Notes: generated by a model not told the origin, from the letters alone. A stretch of 64,000 bases of DNA from Bacteroidota bacterium (GCA_017858735.1 JAFMBH010000002.1:62001-126000), one strand, 5' to 3'. Shown: positions 37,630 to 47,152, counted from the first letter of the stretch. A program made the numbers and translations.

Positions 37630-37938
37630 TTATTCTCTAAAATACATTAAAACAGCCCCCAAGAGGGTGATAAGTACCATCAAAACAGAGGCCATTTTAA
37701 TGGCTAATCTTATATATTTTGAGAAATCTCTAATAGCTTGGGCCTGATTTGGATATCGTGGTATAACTTCCCTTTCCAGTTTATCTGGATGAAAAACATC
37801 CATCGCATTGAATTCTACCTTATGACGAACCAGGATTTGATAGTTATTTAAAACCTTGACACGAAAATAAAAGGATAGGAAGAGCATGCTTAAAAAGAGC
37901 AGCGTAATAATGATAAATAGGGTAAGGAATAAACTCAT
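37630..37938 (-). CDS. Small two-helix membrane protein
   Basis: I recognise no family. The 102-residue protein has a long N-terminal hydrophobic helix (about 1-27), a polar middle (DVFHPDKLEREVIPRYPN) and a second hydrophobic helix at the C-terminus (about 75-98), so both ends are probably membrane-embedded. Its start overlaps the stop of the upstream membrane protein by 4 bp and its stop is 2 bp before the Gfo/Idh start, so it is translationally coupled to both. This coupling supports a real gene. Confidence 0.78.
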   Translation of the reverse strand: MSLFLTLFIIITLLFLSMLFLSFYFRVKVLNNYQILVRHKVEFNAMDVFHPDKLEREVIPRYPNQAQAIRDFSKYIRLAIKMASVLMVLITLLGAVLMYFRE

Positions 37939-38312
37939 TTATTTAATTCTTTTTCTTTTTTCCAACCTGAACTTAATCCGGCAGCTATAAGAAGGTGTAA
38001 AGAACCTGCCCGAGCATCAGGATTATAAATAAACTGACTTAGACTGAGCAGGGTATGAAAAAGGATGAGTAAAATTATCAGTCCATTTCGTTGGGCGCTT
38101 CCCGGAACTTCCCGTAGGGCCCAAAAAGAAATGGCTACAGGCAGCATAGCGGCAGAACCATACATAGCCAATAACATTTTCGGTGTATTTTCACCGTGTA
38201 AAGGCTGTAAGGCGGAAATAAATTTTAGGTACAAAGGGAAAAACCAGCATAATATGGCTATTCCTCCTTCTAAAACAATGGTAGTATAAAGTAATATCTT
38301 AACAATTTTCAT
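37935..38312 (-). CDS. Small multi-helix membrane protein
   Basis: The 125-residue protein is mostly hydrophobic, with about four membrane segments (about 5-28, 45-68, 74-95 and 100-118). No motif or family is recognised. It begins 4 bp after the upstream SDR stop and overlaps the next small membrane-protein gene by 4 bp. The tight linkage to oxidoreductases suggests a partner or a membrane-located step, but that is an inference. Confidence 0.78.
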   Translation of the reverse strand: MKIVKILLYTTIVLEGGIAILCWFFPLYLKFISALQPLHGENTPKMLLAMYGSAAMLPVAISFWALREVPGSAQRNGLIILLILFHTLLSLSQFIYNPDARAGSLHLLIAAGLSSGWKKEKELNK

Positions 38313-38316
38313 CGGC

Positions 38317-39111
38317 TCATTTTCTATTTTCGCGAAGGTAATATGCAGACATCCAAATAACGACAGCTTCGGGTAATCTTTTCATAATTGAAAGTAAAAA
38401 AGATAGTCCTTTACCTGGGACAACCAGATTTTTGCCATTTTTAATACCCTTAAGAATATCTCTAACTACCGTGTCGGGCGTTACTACCATCCAGTTTTTG
38501 AAGGTTCTGGACTTTTCCATTCCCGCCCGTTCCATAAATCCTGTGTTTACTACGGGCGTTGGACAAACGGCCATCGTACGAACAGCAAACCCCGCTTCTC
38601 TTAATTCAAAATCAATAGATCGGGTAAACTGCAAAACAAAACTTTTAGTTGCACCATAAGTTCCTAAACGAGGGTTTGGCTGGAAGGCTGAAATGGAGGA
38701 AATGTTTATTATCCAACCACTATTGCGCTGAATCATATCTTTCAAAAAAAAACGGGTTAACTGGTAAACATTCAACATGTTTAACTGAAGCATTTTAAAT
38801 TCGCTCTCCTGATCTGTTTCCCAAACATAGCCGTAGGTGCCAAATCCAGCGTTATTTACCAGGATATCAGGAACAAAATCGGCTTTTAAGGCCTGTTGAT
38901 ATACCGATAGGGCACTTTCCGGAAGCGTCAGGTCAATTTCTAGACCGATAAATTGCAGATTTGGAAAATCTTTTTTGAGATTTTCTATGGCCAAAGGAAG
39001 TAATCCGTCTTCCTTAGCCACTAAAAACAAAGCGTTCCCTTCTCGTGCAAATGCATTGGCAAGTTCAAGTCCAATGCCTTGGGAACCGCCAGTAATGAGC
39101 ATTTTTTTCAT
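38317..39111 (-). CDS. Short-chain dehydrogenase/reductase
   Basis: The 264-residue SDR has the cofactor motif GGSQGIGLELA near the N-terminus, the NNAGFGTYG segment (NNAG), Ser in INISSISAF and the catalytic YxxxK in YGATKSF. The C-terminal region is extended and hydrophobic (VIWMSAYYLRENRK), which may dock it at the membrane, as in some lipid-acting SDRs. It sits between the aldehyde dehydrogenase (6 bp) and the small membrane-protein gene (4 bp), consistent with alcohol/ketone or fatty acyl chemistry. Confidence 0.9.
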   Translation of the reverse strand: MKKMLITGGSQGIGLELANAFAREGNALFLVAKEDGLLPLAIENLKKDFPNLQFIGLEIDLTLPESALSVYQQALKADFVPDILVNNAGFGTYGYVWETDQESEFKMLQLNMLNVYQLTRFFLKDMIQRNSGWIINISSISAFQPNPRLGTYGATKSFVLQFTRSIDFELREAGFAVRTMAVCPTPVVNTGFMERAGMEKSRTFKNWMVVTPDTVVRDILKGIKNGKNLVVPGKGLSFLLSIMKRLPEAVVIWMSAYYLRENRK

Positions 39112-39117
39112 GTAAAA

Positions 39118-40548
39118 TCAAGACAATTTGAAGGCAAGAAAAGAAACCAGTTTCTGTTTAAACCCATTGTAAGGAGGATAAATAAAGGATAGGGTTCCAA
39201 AATTTCTTTTAACAATACCCCGCTCATTGGAGAAATCAACAAAAGAATGAAATCCCATCGCTTTGCCAATCCCACTGTTATTAACGCCACCGAAAGGAAG
39301 GTCCGGATTCAGGTATCCAAGTAAATAATCATTTATCACCGTTCCACCGGAGGACGTTTTACTAATTATCTCGTTGATGAATGCGTTGTTTTTTGAGGCA
39401 ACATAAAGAGAAAGTGGTTTAGGTTTTTCGTAAATAATCTCTACCACCTCATTTATATCCTTGAATGTCATCATAGGCATAACCGGGCCGAAAATTTCTT
39501 CCTCCATGATTTTCATATCATGAGAAACATTTCCAAGGAGGGTAGGGGAAATAAATCGGTCTGTTTCATCAAATTCTCCTCCGGCCAGTACTTTGGCTCC
39601 TTTAGAGATTGCATCATCAAATAATGCTTTTATTCTGTTAAAATGCCTGTTATTTATGATTCTGCAATAATCAGGAGAGTTTTTAATTCCTTTATTTTCA
39701 GGATTATAAAATGCGTTTATACTTTTTTGATATGCTTTAGTAAATTCTTCAGCGACGCTTTCCTGAACTAATAAATAATCGGGAGCGATGCATGTCTGAC
39801 CATTATTAAAATGTTTTGCCCACACACATTTTTCTGCAGCATCAGATATTGGTGCTGATTTTTCAATGATGGCAGGAGATTTTCCACCCAGTTCCAGGGT
39901 AACTGAAGAAAGGTGTTGGGCAGCTGCGGCCATCACTACTTTTCCAATTTGAGGACTTCCTGTGAAATAAATATGATTGAAAGGCAGAGATAATAGTCGG
40001 CTTGCCAGAGAGGCATCTCCTTCCAAGACAGTAACTTCATCTTGTGGATAAAGTTCTGATAGCATATTGTTAATAAAATGAGCTGTGTGCGCAGCGAGTT
40101 CTGATGGTTTTAAAAGAACCGTATTTCCAGCGGCTATGGCATAGATTAAGGGAAGAATGGACAGATTAAAAGGGTAATTCCATGGAGAAAGAATCAGGCA
40201 AACCCCCTTCGATTCGTATTTAACCCATGAAGAAGTTCCAACGAGGGTGATAGGTGTATCCACCACTTTGTTGGCCATCCAACGCGCGAGATTTTTTTTA
40301 ACATGAGTTATTTGCTGAATAATAGCACTTATCTCACTACTCATGACTTCGACGGGATGTTTCTTGAAATCGGCATATAAAGCGGTTTCCAACGATGTAA
40401 TGTTTGCCGGGTTTCTCAAATAGGCTTCCAGTTTTTTTAATTTGTCGATTCTTTCCTTAACAGATGTGCGGGAAGTAATGCGAGCCTTCGATTTTAAATT
40501 TTGGAAAACTAACTGAAGATCGTCGGTGGTATTTGTTGAAATAGTCAT
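39118..40548 (-). CDS. NAD(P)-dependent aldehyde dehydrogenase, class 3-like
   Basis: The 476-residue protein oxidises an aldehyde to a carboxylate. The ALDH core is complete: ILSPWNYPFNL, FTGSPQIGK, the Glu in LELGGKSP and the catalytic Cys in NNGQTCIAPD. Its length (about 476, shorter than the usual 500) and the C-terminal hydrophobic tail (KQKLVSFLAFKLS) fit the ALDH3/fatty aldehyde dehydrogenase group, often membrane-associated. It lies 37 bp after the acyl-CoA ligase and 6 bp before the SDR in the minus-strand cluster, which suggests a fatty aldehyde substrate. Confidence 0.92.
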   Translation of the reverse strand: MTISTNTTDDLQLVFQNLKSKARITSRTSVKERIDKLKKLEAYLRNPANITSLETALYADFKKHPVEVMSSEISAIIQQITHVKKNLARWMANKVVDTPITLVGTSSWVKYESKGVCLILSPWNYPFNLSILPLIYAIAAGNTVLLKPSELAAHTAHFINNMLSELYPQDEVTVLEGDASLASRLLSLPFNHIYFTGSPQIGKVVMAAAAQHLSSVTLELGGKSPAIIEKSAPISDAAEKCVWAKHFNNGQTCIAPDYLLVQESVAEEFTKAYQKSINAFYNPENKGIKNSPDYCRIINNRHFNRIKALFDDAISKGAKVLAGGEFDETDRFISPTLLGNVSHDMKIMEEEIFGPVMPMMTFKDINEVVEIIYEKPKPLSLYVASKNNAFINEIISKTSSGGTVINDYLLGYLNPDLPFGGVNNSGIGKAMGFHSFVDFSNERGIVKRNFGTLSFIYPPYNGFKQKLVSFLAFKLS

Positions 40549-40585
40549 GTTTTTACATTTTGTTATAAATATATGTTATTTTAAA

Positions 40586-42274
40586 TCATTCCCAAATGAT
40601 AGGAAGGTCAGATTGGCTCCATGCGTCAAATTTATGGCTAAATAGCTGATTTAAATGATGTCTCTTTATTTTTAGGGTTGGGGTTAATACGCCGTTTGAA
40701 ACATCCCAGGGTTCTGAAAGAATCACAACGGAGGATATTTTTTCAAAATTCGAGACTAGCTGGTTAACTGCATTGAGCGTACTTTCCAAACGCTTATTTA
40801 TATCTTCTTTGGGTAAAGTTTGAGCAAATTCAGATAAATTTATAAGCGCTAGTGGCTGAGGAAGCCCAATACCGACCACACAAACTTGTTCAATAAGATC
40901 ATTGACAGCAAAGGGGAATTCAAGGGTAGCGGGCGAAATAAATTTACCTTTTGCCGATTTAAATGTTTCTGATAATCGTCCGGTAATGTATAGATAACCC
41001 TCATCATCTATTTTTCCCATGTCACCGGTATGTAACCAATTATTCTCAATAACTGTGTTGGTTAAAGAATCGTCCTCGAAATAGCCCCTCATTAGCCAGG
41101 GAGCTTGCATTAATATTTCACTGTTTTCCGGATCTATTTTTAATTTAACGCCAGGCACGGCTTTACCCACTGTGCCATTTTTTTGAACATTTTGTGGCAT
41201 GAGCGTGCAGCCTCCGCAGTTCTCAGTCATCGCATAAACCTCCTGAATAGGAATGCCTAATTTGTCAAAAAAAACTTTTAAACTATCTGAAGCAGGAGCA
41301 GCACCTGTGAGCCGGATTTTAGCATTGGAAAGACCTAAGTTTTTCTTGAGCAAATACTTTAAAAAATCACCCAGAAAAGGAATTTTCACGAGGTTAAAAA
41401 GCAATGGTTCCGGAATTTTTGATACAATTCCCATTCTAAATTTTGTCCAAATTCTTGGAACAGCCATAAAAACAGTTGGCTGTGTCTGTTTCAGATTATA
41501 AATAAAAGTTTGCAGGGACTCACCAAAGGAAATACTTCCACCGGTGTGTATCGCAGCTGCAGCGACAATAAGCCTCTCTGCAATATGATTTAAAGGTAAG
41601 TAGGAAAAAAAGCGATGGTGTTTTGTGTGGGCTAGCCCTAAAAAATTGGTTTCTTTTTCTAATTGCATAAGAGCGGCAGGACCATCAAAATCGATCATAA
41701 CCCCTTTGGGTTTACCTGTAGTTCCCGATGTAAAAAGGATGGTCCAGATATCATTTAATGCGGGCAACGGGTTGCCCAACAGGGGCTGATATCTATTGAT
41801 CAAAACATCCCATTGAAAGCCATTGGAAACTAAACTATTACCTGCATAATGGGGAAATGAAATCACCGGAAGATCTGTGGGAACCCCCTTTTGCTGGTTT
41901 TCCCAATCGTCTAATTTTCCTATAAAAAGGAGTTTTATTTTACCAGCTTCAATAACTTCTGATAATTGATCAGCCGTTTGATTCGGATAAAATGGGACAG
42001 AGATCAGACCAGACATCATCAACGCGAGATCGGTGATAATCCAGTGGTAACAATTTTTTGAAAGAATGCCTACGTTATCGCCAGGTACCAGGCCCATATC
42101 AAGAAGCGCAGCGGCCATTCTTCTTGCCTGAGATCCGGTTTCTTTCCAACTTATATCCTTCCATTTTTTACCTTCGGGTTGACGAAGAAATATACGATTG
42201 GGCTGTAACTCTTCCCATTCATAAAAATATTCCAGCAAGGATAATCTGTTTGTTTCAAGGGTTGTATTTTCCAT
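40586..42274 (-). CDS. AMP-forming long-chain acyl-CoA synthetase
   Basis: The 562-residue adenylate-forming enzyme activates a carboxylic acid to acyl-CoA. The P-loop LFTSGTTGKPKGVM, the substrate-side YAMTENCGG, the ANL hinge region HTGDMGKIDDEGYLYITGR and the C-terminal lysine domain are present. The layout is closest to bacterial FadD15-like or long-chain acyl-CoA ligases. It is within the minus-strand cluster, 41 bp after the SDR and 37 bp before the aldehyde dehydrogenase. With them it could channel fatty aldehyde to fatty acid to acyl-CoA. Confidence 0.92.
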   Translation of the reverse strand: MENTTLETNRLSLLEYFYEWEELQPNRIFLRQPEGKKWKDISWKETGSQARRMAAALLDMGLVPGDNVGILSKNCYHWIITDLALMMSGLISVPFYPNQTADQLSEVIEAGKIKLLFIGKLDDWENQQKGVPTDLPVISFPHYAGNSLVSNGFQWDVLINRYQPLLGNPLPALNDIWTILFTSGTTGKPKGVMIDFDGPAALMQLEKETNFLGLAHTKHHRFFSYLPLNHIAERLIVAAAAIHTGGSISFGESLQTFIYNLKQTQPTVFMAVPRIWTKFRMGIVSKIPEPLLFNLVKIPFLGDFLKYLLKKNLGLSNAKIRLTGAAPASDSLKVFFDKLGIPIQEVYAMTENCGGCTLMPQNVQKNGTVGKAVPGVKLKIDPENSEILMQAPWLMRGYFEDDSLTNTVIENNWLHTGDMGKIDDEGYLYITGRLSETFKSAKGKFISPATLEFPFAVNDLIEQVCVVGIGLPQPLALINLSEFAQTLPKEDINKRLESTLNAVNQLVSNFEKISSVVILSEPWDVSNGVLTPTLKIKRHHLNQLFSHKFDAWSQSDLPIIWE

Positions 42275-42315
42275 CTAATCTATAAGAAACTGGGGATTTA
42301 AGGTTTGAAATGAGA

Positions 42316-43089
42316 TTAAAGCAAATAAGGACTACCGTGTAAATGTTGTCCTCCGTCCAGGTAAATAGTATCACCGGTCAGATAATCAGCGGCTTGTGTA
42401 CTTAAAAAAAGCGTTAAGGATGCTACTTCGTCCACTCGACCCAATCTCTTGGCGGGAATATTTTCTGCCAGGCCATGTAACATTTGTGGTGGATAGTTGT
42501 CCAGGCCGGATGATAAAATGATCCCAGGGGCAATGGCGTTAATTTGAATATTGTATTTACTCCATTCTACGGCCAGCGATTTAGTTAGATTATCCACACC
42601 AGCTCTCGCGGCACCAGTATGAACCATTCCTGGAAATCCTCTGTAAATGTTTACGATAATAGTGACGATTTTTCCTTCTTTTTGAGGGATGAAAAATTGA
42701 TTTGCCATGGTCTGGGTCATAAACCAGGTGCCATTTAAATTATTATTAATGACAGCGAGCCAGCCTTTTTCAGTAATATCTTCTGCAGGCGAGAGGAATT
42801 GGCCCCCCGCGTTATTTATTAATATATCTAATCGACCGGTTTTTTCTTTAATGAAATTGGCTAAATCTAAGATTTGTGCTGTTTCCCTAATATCTGTCGT
42901 TTTCTCAAAACAAGTGCCCAAAAGGCTTAGTTCCTCTATGGCCGCCTTTAATTTGGCTTCTTTTCGTCCACAAATAAATACGGTTGCCCCTGCTTTTAGA
43001 AACTGAGCGGCAATTTCTTTACCAATTCCCGTTCCGCCACCCGTTACTAAAACAGACTTATTTTTAAACAAATCATCTCTGAAAATCAT
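42316..43089 (-). CDS. PECR-like SDR (trans-2-enoyl-CoA reductase type)
   Basis: The 257-residue SDR has TGGGTGIGKEIA for NADP binding and NNAGGQF. The usual catalytic YxxxK is replaced: at the expected site the sequence reads HTGAARAGVDNLTKSLAVEW, lacking Tyr. This exact arrangement is characteristic of peroxisomal trans-2-enoyl-CoA reductase (PECR) and 2,4-dienoyl-CoA reductase SDRs, which use a different catalytic set. The ligand is therefore probably an enoyl-CoA. The start overlaps the FMO stop by 4 bp, so the two are translationally coupled. Confidence 0.88.
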   Translation of the reverse strand: MIFRDDLFKNKSVLVTGGGTGIGKEIAAQFLKAGATVFICGRKEAKLKAAIEELSLLGTCFEKTTDIRETAQILDLANFIKEKTGRLDILINNAGGQFLSPAEDITEKGWLAVINNNLNGTWFMTQTMANQFFIPQKEGKIVTIIVNIYRGFPGMVHTGAARAGVDNLTKSLAVEWSKYNIQINAIAPGIILSSGLDNYPPQMLHGLAENIPAKRLGRVDEVASLTLFLSTQAADYLTGDTIYLDGGQHLHGSPYLL

Positions 43090-44429
43090 GCCGTTTCAAA
43101 TTTATTTTTTCTTAATTCTTTTTTTAATTTATTCATAAAAGACTGATAATGCACTTCTATGGTGTGTCTTTTTGCTGAAAGGAATTCTTTTGAAATGTCA
43201 TTTGCATCCTTTTCTGCTAATAATTTTAAATCACCCTCTGGCTTCCATTTTTTCATAATATACTTCGCTGCTAATTTAGCCTGATAATCACTTAAGGGCC
43301 AAACAGCGCCTTGTGGTTGAAATAAACCAATGAAAATCAAGTTTTTATAATCAGGGTGAAACATTCTCAAATAGAGCGGCACGCTATCTCCCTCTTCCCA
43401 TTGAATGAACTGTTTACTAAAAAAGGGGAAACTAATTTTATAACCTGTAGCAGCTATGATAGTATCAAAATTTTCATGTTTACCATCTTGAAAATATACT
43501 TCTTTATCTTCGATTTTTTTGATGCCAGTCCTTGGGGTAACCTTTCCGTGTCTTATTTTATATAATAATTCAGAATTTAGGGTTGGATGAACCTTAGTCA
43601 CTGCAAAATCTGGCTCGGGTAGCCCATAATCTTTGTATCGCCCAACCTGAATAAAAACAGACAATCGCCGGAGAGGATTGGATATAAAGGTGGGAAGCCA
43701 TGCCATGCCCTTATTAAAAGTATCTGTAGGTTTTCCAAGAAAAAATTTGGGAATGATATATTGAGGATTTCTAACAGAAATGGCAGTGTATTCGGCCACC
43801 CGGCTTATTTCAACAGCACAGTCACATCCTGAATTTCCCGCTCCAACGACTAAGACTTTTTTTTCCGTAAACGGTTTATTTGTCTTATAAAGGTGCGAAT
43901 GTATTAATTCTCCTTTAAAAGAGGTAAGTTCCTCTGGAATTCTCGGTTTTGAATGATGACCATTGGCAATAAGCAGGTAATCAAACATTCTAATCTCGCC
44001 AGTACTCAAAGTGAGTTCCCATCGTTCATTCTCCTGGATTTTTGCCTCTATGACCCGCGTATTAAATTGAATATGAGGGAATAAATTAAAATGGGTAGCA
44101 TAATCATGAAAATAACGCCATACTTGTTGGTGTGACGGATAGTCCGGATAATTTTCGGGCATGGGGAAATCCTCAAAGGACGACATCGTTTTCGAACTTA
44201 TAATGTGGGTGGTTTCACACACACTGGAATGAGATTCCTTTTCAGAGAAAAGCCAGTTTCCCCCAATTTGATCATTTTGTTCAAAACAAATAACTTTACC
44301 AACATTGGCTTGAATCATGTTTTTTAAGGTCGTAAGTCCTGAACAACCTGCCCCAATGATGGCAATAGATGGTTTATTTGGGTATTCTTTGCTTAACATT
44401 GTTATTTGCTTGTTTTTATCAGCTTTCAT
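43086..44429 (-). CDS. Flavin-containing monooxygenase (FMO family)
   Basis: The 447-residue protein has the FAD motif IGAGCSGLTTLKN near the start, the NADP motif VGAGNSGCDCAVEIS and, between them, the FMO-identifying FxGxxxHxxxY sequence (FKGELIHSHLY). It therefore inserts oxygen into an N, S or carbonyl substrate, or acts as a Baeyer-Villiger-type enzyme; the class cannot be separated by motif alone. A Met ten codons in (44399) could be the true start. It is the first gene of the minus-strand cluster and translationally coupled to the PECR-like SDR, so a ketone or fatty acyl substrate is plausible. Confidence 0.92.
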   Translation of the reverse strand: MKADKNKQITMLSKEYPNKPSIAIIGAGCSGLTTLKNMIQANVGKVICFEQNDQIGGNWLFSEKESHSSVCETTHIISSKTMSSFEDFPMPENYPDYPSHQQVWRYFHDYATHFNLFPHIQFNTRVIEAKIQENERWELTLSTGEIRMFDYLLIANGHHSKPRIPEELTSFKGELIHSHLYKTNKPFTEKKVLVVGAGNSGCDCAVEISRVAEYTAISVRNPQYIIPKFFLGKPTDTFNKGMAWLPTFISNPLRRLSVFIQVGRYKDYGLPEPDFAVTKVHPTLNSELLYKIRHGKVTPRTGIKKIEDKEVYFQDGKHENFDTIIAATGYKISFPFFSKQFIQWEEGDSVPLYLRMFHPDYKNLIFIGLFQPQGAVWPLSDYQAKLAAKYIMKKWKPEGDLKLLAEKDANDISKEFLSAKRHTIEVHYQSFMNKLKKELRKNKFETA

Positions 44430-44521
44430 AAATATGGTAAAAATTATCTAAAAAAGAAAGGCTTTTTACATTCTGACACATTTTTATTACTTTTAATTTT
44501 CACAAACCTTATTTTAATATT

Positions 44522-47113
44522 ATGAAGCAACTATTTATCTCATTTCTATTGTCACTTACTTTTTTAGGCGGGTTAGCAGGCCAAAAAGTACCTTTATCTT
44601 ATTATTTGCCTGAAATAGAATACCAGGCAAATATTCCTACTCCTGAAGCATTTTTTGGTTTTCAGGTGGGTGACTGGCATCTTTCTCATGACCAGCTTGT
44701 GTCATACCTCAAACACATTTCTTCGCTTTCTTCTAAAGCGAAATGGGTTGAACATGGCAGAACCTACGAGGGAAGACCTTTGATTCACTTGGTTATTACC
44801 TCGGAGGAGAATCACAAAAATCTGGAAGCTCTTCGTTTAAAACACGTGGCTAATACTAATCCGGAACAATCTGCAAAGTTGAATCTTGAGGAGGTACCGC
44901 TCGTTTTTTATCTGGGAAATGCCATCCACGGGAATGAAGCCAGTGGATTCAATGCCGGTCCATTGGTCGCCTATTATATGCTGGCTGGCAAAAGTCAGTC
45001 TATTGACAAATTCCTGGAAAAATGTATTCTCATTTTTGACCCAAGTTTAAATCCAGATGGTGCGCAACGTTTTTCTACCTGGGCAAATATGCATAAAAAT
45101 GAAAATTTAACAGGTGATAATCAAGACAGAGAATATAATGAAACCTGGCCTGGTGGTCGTTCTAATCATTATTGGTTTGATTTGAATAGAGACTGGTTGT
45201 CCATGGCTCACCCGGAAAGTAGGGGTAGAATTTCCATTTTTCATCACTGGAAACCTAATGTTTTAACAGATCATCATGAAATGGGTACCAATGCGACTTT
45301 TTTCTTTATGCCCGGTGTGCCGAGTAGAGTAAATCCTAATACGCCAAAGAAAAATCAACAACTAACAGCTAAAATTGGTCAGTATCACGTGAAGGCCTTA
45401 GATAAAATAGGTTCTCTTTATTATTCAGAGGAAGGATATGACGATTTTTACTACGGTAAAGGTTCTACTTTTCCAGATGCCAACGGATGTATCGGCATTC
45501 TTTTTGAACAGGCCAGCTCGAGAGGACATTTGCAACAATCGGAAAATGGACCTCTTGCTTTTCCCTTTACTATAAGAAATCAGGTAGTTACCGCGCTTTC
45601 TTCCCTGGAAGCTGCGTCTGAATTGCGCGTTGAGTTGTTAGAGCATCAAAGGGAATTCTTCCAGATCGCAAAAAAGGAGGCAGCAGCAGATACGAGAAAG
45701 GCCATTGTTTTTGGTGATAAATTTGATCCGGCCAGGGTAAATCATTTTATCGAAATATTGAGAAGGCAGCAAATTAAAGTTCATCATCTGGCTAAACCAG
45801 TGGCAGTTGATGGTAAATCGTTCGAGCCTTCTTCCTCTTTCATTATTCCAATGGAACAGGATCAATATAAGCTGATATTAGGCGCTTTTCAGGTGTTAAA
45901 TCAATTTGAGGATAGTATTTTTTACGATATCTCTACCTGGACTTTACCTCATGCATTTAATCTTGCTTATCAGTATTTGCCAAAAGCTGGATTTGATAAT
46001 GCCTTGTTTGGTAAGGAAATCGTCGGATTAACACCGGATATGAATCCTCTGCCCGCAGTTTCAATGTCTCAGTATGCCTATTTGATGGAATGGGATAATT
46101 ATTATGCGCCCAAAGCATTGTATCATATTCAGAAGGCGGGAATCAGAACAAAAGTATTTAGAGAGGGTATGACGCTGGGAGATAAAAAATATCAACCGGG
46201 AACGATTATGATTCCTGTACAAAATCAGGTATTGTCGCCAGAAAAAATACATGCTGTCCTTGCTGAAGCATCAAATAGCAGTAAGGTTGTTATTGAAGCG
46301 GTGAATACTGGTTTTACCATTAAAGGAATTGATTTGGGAAGTAATGGTTTGACAACCCTGGAAATGCCTAAAGTGGCTATAATCGTTGGGGAGGGAACTA
46401 CCTCTTCTACTGTAGGTGAGGTTTGGCATCTTCTGGATCAAAGATATGGCATGGTAGTGAATAAATTAGAGGTAAACAGGCTTTCAAGGTCTGATTTGTC
46501 CAGGTATAATGTCATTGTATTAGGTGGGGGTTCTTACCAGGGCCTGGGAACAGCGGGTGCTGCACAAATAAAAGAATTTGTCCAGGGTGGGGGTACTGTA
46601 GTAGGTATTCAAAACGCTATAAACTGGTTGAAAAGCCAAAATTTAGTATCTGTTACTTACCGTGAAGTTCCCAACAGCGAAAAAAATCGCAGACCTTACA
46701 GCGCTATGACAAACGATTTGTTTTCCCTTGAAATTCCAGGTACTATTTTTGAAGCAGATTTAGATATTTCACATCCTCTTGGATTTGGCTACAGACAAAG
46801 TAAAATTCCCGTTTTTAGAGATGGTGATTTAATTCTTGAGCCTTCAAAAAATCTTTATGCATCCCCACTGGTCTATACACAAAATCCATTGTTAAGTGGC
46901 TATTTACCAAGAAAATACATTGGTAAAATGGGAGGTACTGCAGGAATTATTGTAGGAAGTGTAGGTACTGGAAAAATAATTATGATGGCTGATAATCCTA
47001 ATTTCAGAGAACATTGGTTCGGGACAAATAAGTTATTCGCCAACGCCATTTTCTTCCCTAAAGCTATAAATAGCATGGGAACAGAATCGGCTCCCCGAAC
47101 AGGAAACGAATAA
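44522..47113 (+). CDS. Large secreted M14 zinc peptidase with C-terminal amidotransferase-like domain
   Basis: The 863-residue protein has a signal peptide (about 1-20, LTFLGGLAGQ). Its M14 site includes HxxE in NAIHGNEASG (around 134-140), the substrate-binding segment LNPDGAQRF and WFDLNRDW, the third zinc ligand in LTDHHEMG (near 250) and the probable catalytic Glu in ILFEQASSRG (near 328). Residues about 620-750 form a separate domain containing IVLGGGSYQG and VQGGGTVVGI, resembling a class-I glutamine-amidotransferase fold but without an obvious nucleophile. This M14 type is common in Bacteroidota and probably degrades extracellular peptides. A palindrome (47129-47145) and the repeat block follow. 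Confidence 0.87.
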   Translation: MKQLFISFLLSLTFLGGLAGQKVPLSYYLPEIEYQANIPTPEAFFGFQVGDWHLSHDQLVSYLKHISSLSSKAKWVEHGRTYEGRPLIHLVITSEENHKNLEALRLKHVANTNPEQSAKLNLEEVPLVFYLGNAIHGNEASGFNAGPLVAYYMLAGKSQSIDKFLEKCILIFDPSLNPDGAQRFSTWANMHKNENLTGDNQDREYNETWPGGRSNHYWFDLNRDWLSMAHPESRGRISIFHHWKPNVLTDHHEMGTNATFFFMPGVPSRVNPNTPKKNQQLTAKIGQYHVKALDKIGSLYYSEEGYDDFYYGKGSTFPDANGCIGILFEQASSRGHLQQSENGPLAFPFTIRNQVVTALSSLEAASELRVELLEHQREFFQIAKKEAAADTRKAIVFGDKFDPARVNHFIEILRRQQIKVHHLAKPVAVDGKSFEPSSSFIIPMEQDQYKLILGAFQVLNQFEDSIFYDISTWTLPHAFNLAYQYLPKAGFDNALFGKEIVGLTPDMNPLPAVSMSQYAYLMEWDNYYAPKALYHIQKAGIRTKVFREGMTLGDKKYQPGTIMIPVQNQVLSPEKIHAVLAEASNSSKVVIEAVNTGFTIKGIDLGSNGLTTLEMPKVAIIVGEGTTSSTVGEVWHLLDQRYGMVVNKLEVNRLSRSDLSRYNVIVLGGGSYQGLGTAGAAQIKEFVQGGGTVVGIQNAINWLKSQNLVSVTYREVPNSEKNRRPYSAMTNDLFSLEIPGTIFEADLDISHPLGFGYRQSKIPVFRDGDLILEPSKNLYASPLVYTQNPLLSGYLPRKYIGKMGGTAGIIVGSVGTGKIIMMADNPNFREHWFGTNKLFANAIFFPKAINSMGTESAPRTGNE

Positions 47114-47128
47114 TTCACAATAGACATG

Positions 47129-47145
47129 TGACCCCTCCGGGGTCA
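47129..47145 (+). repeat. Short palindrome after the M14 gene
   Basis: TGACCCC and GGGGTCA pair perfectly around a three-base loop, 15 bp after the peptidase stop. There is no T-run directly after it, so it may be a weak terminator or part of the repeat block. Confidence 0.5.
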
Positions 47146-47152
47146 GGACACT

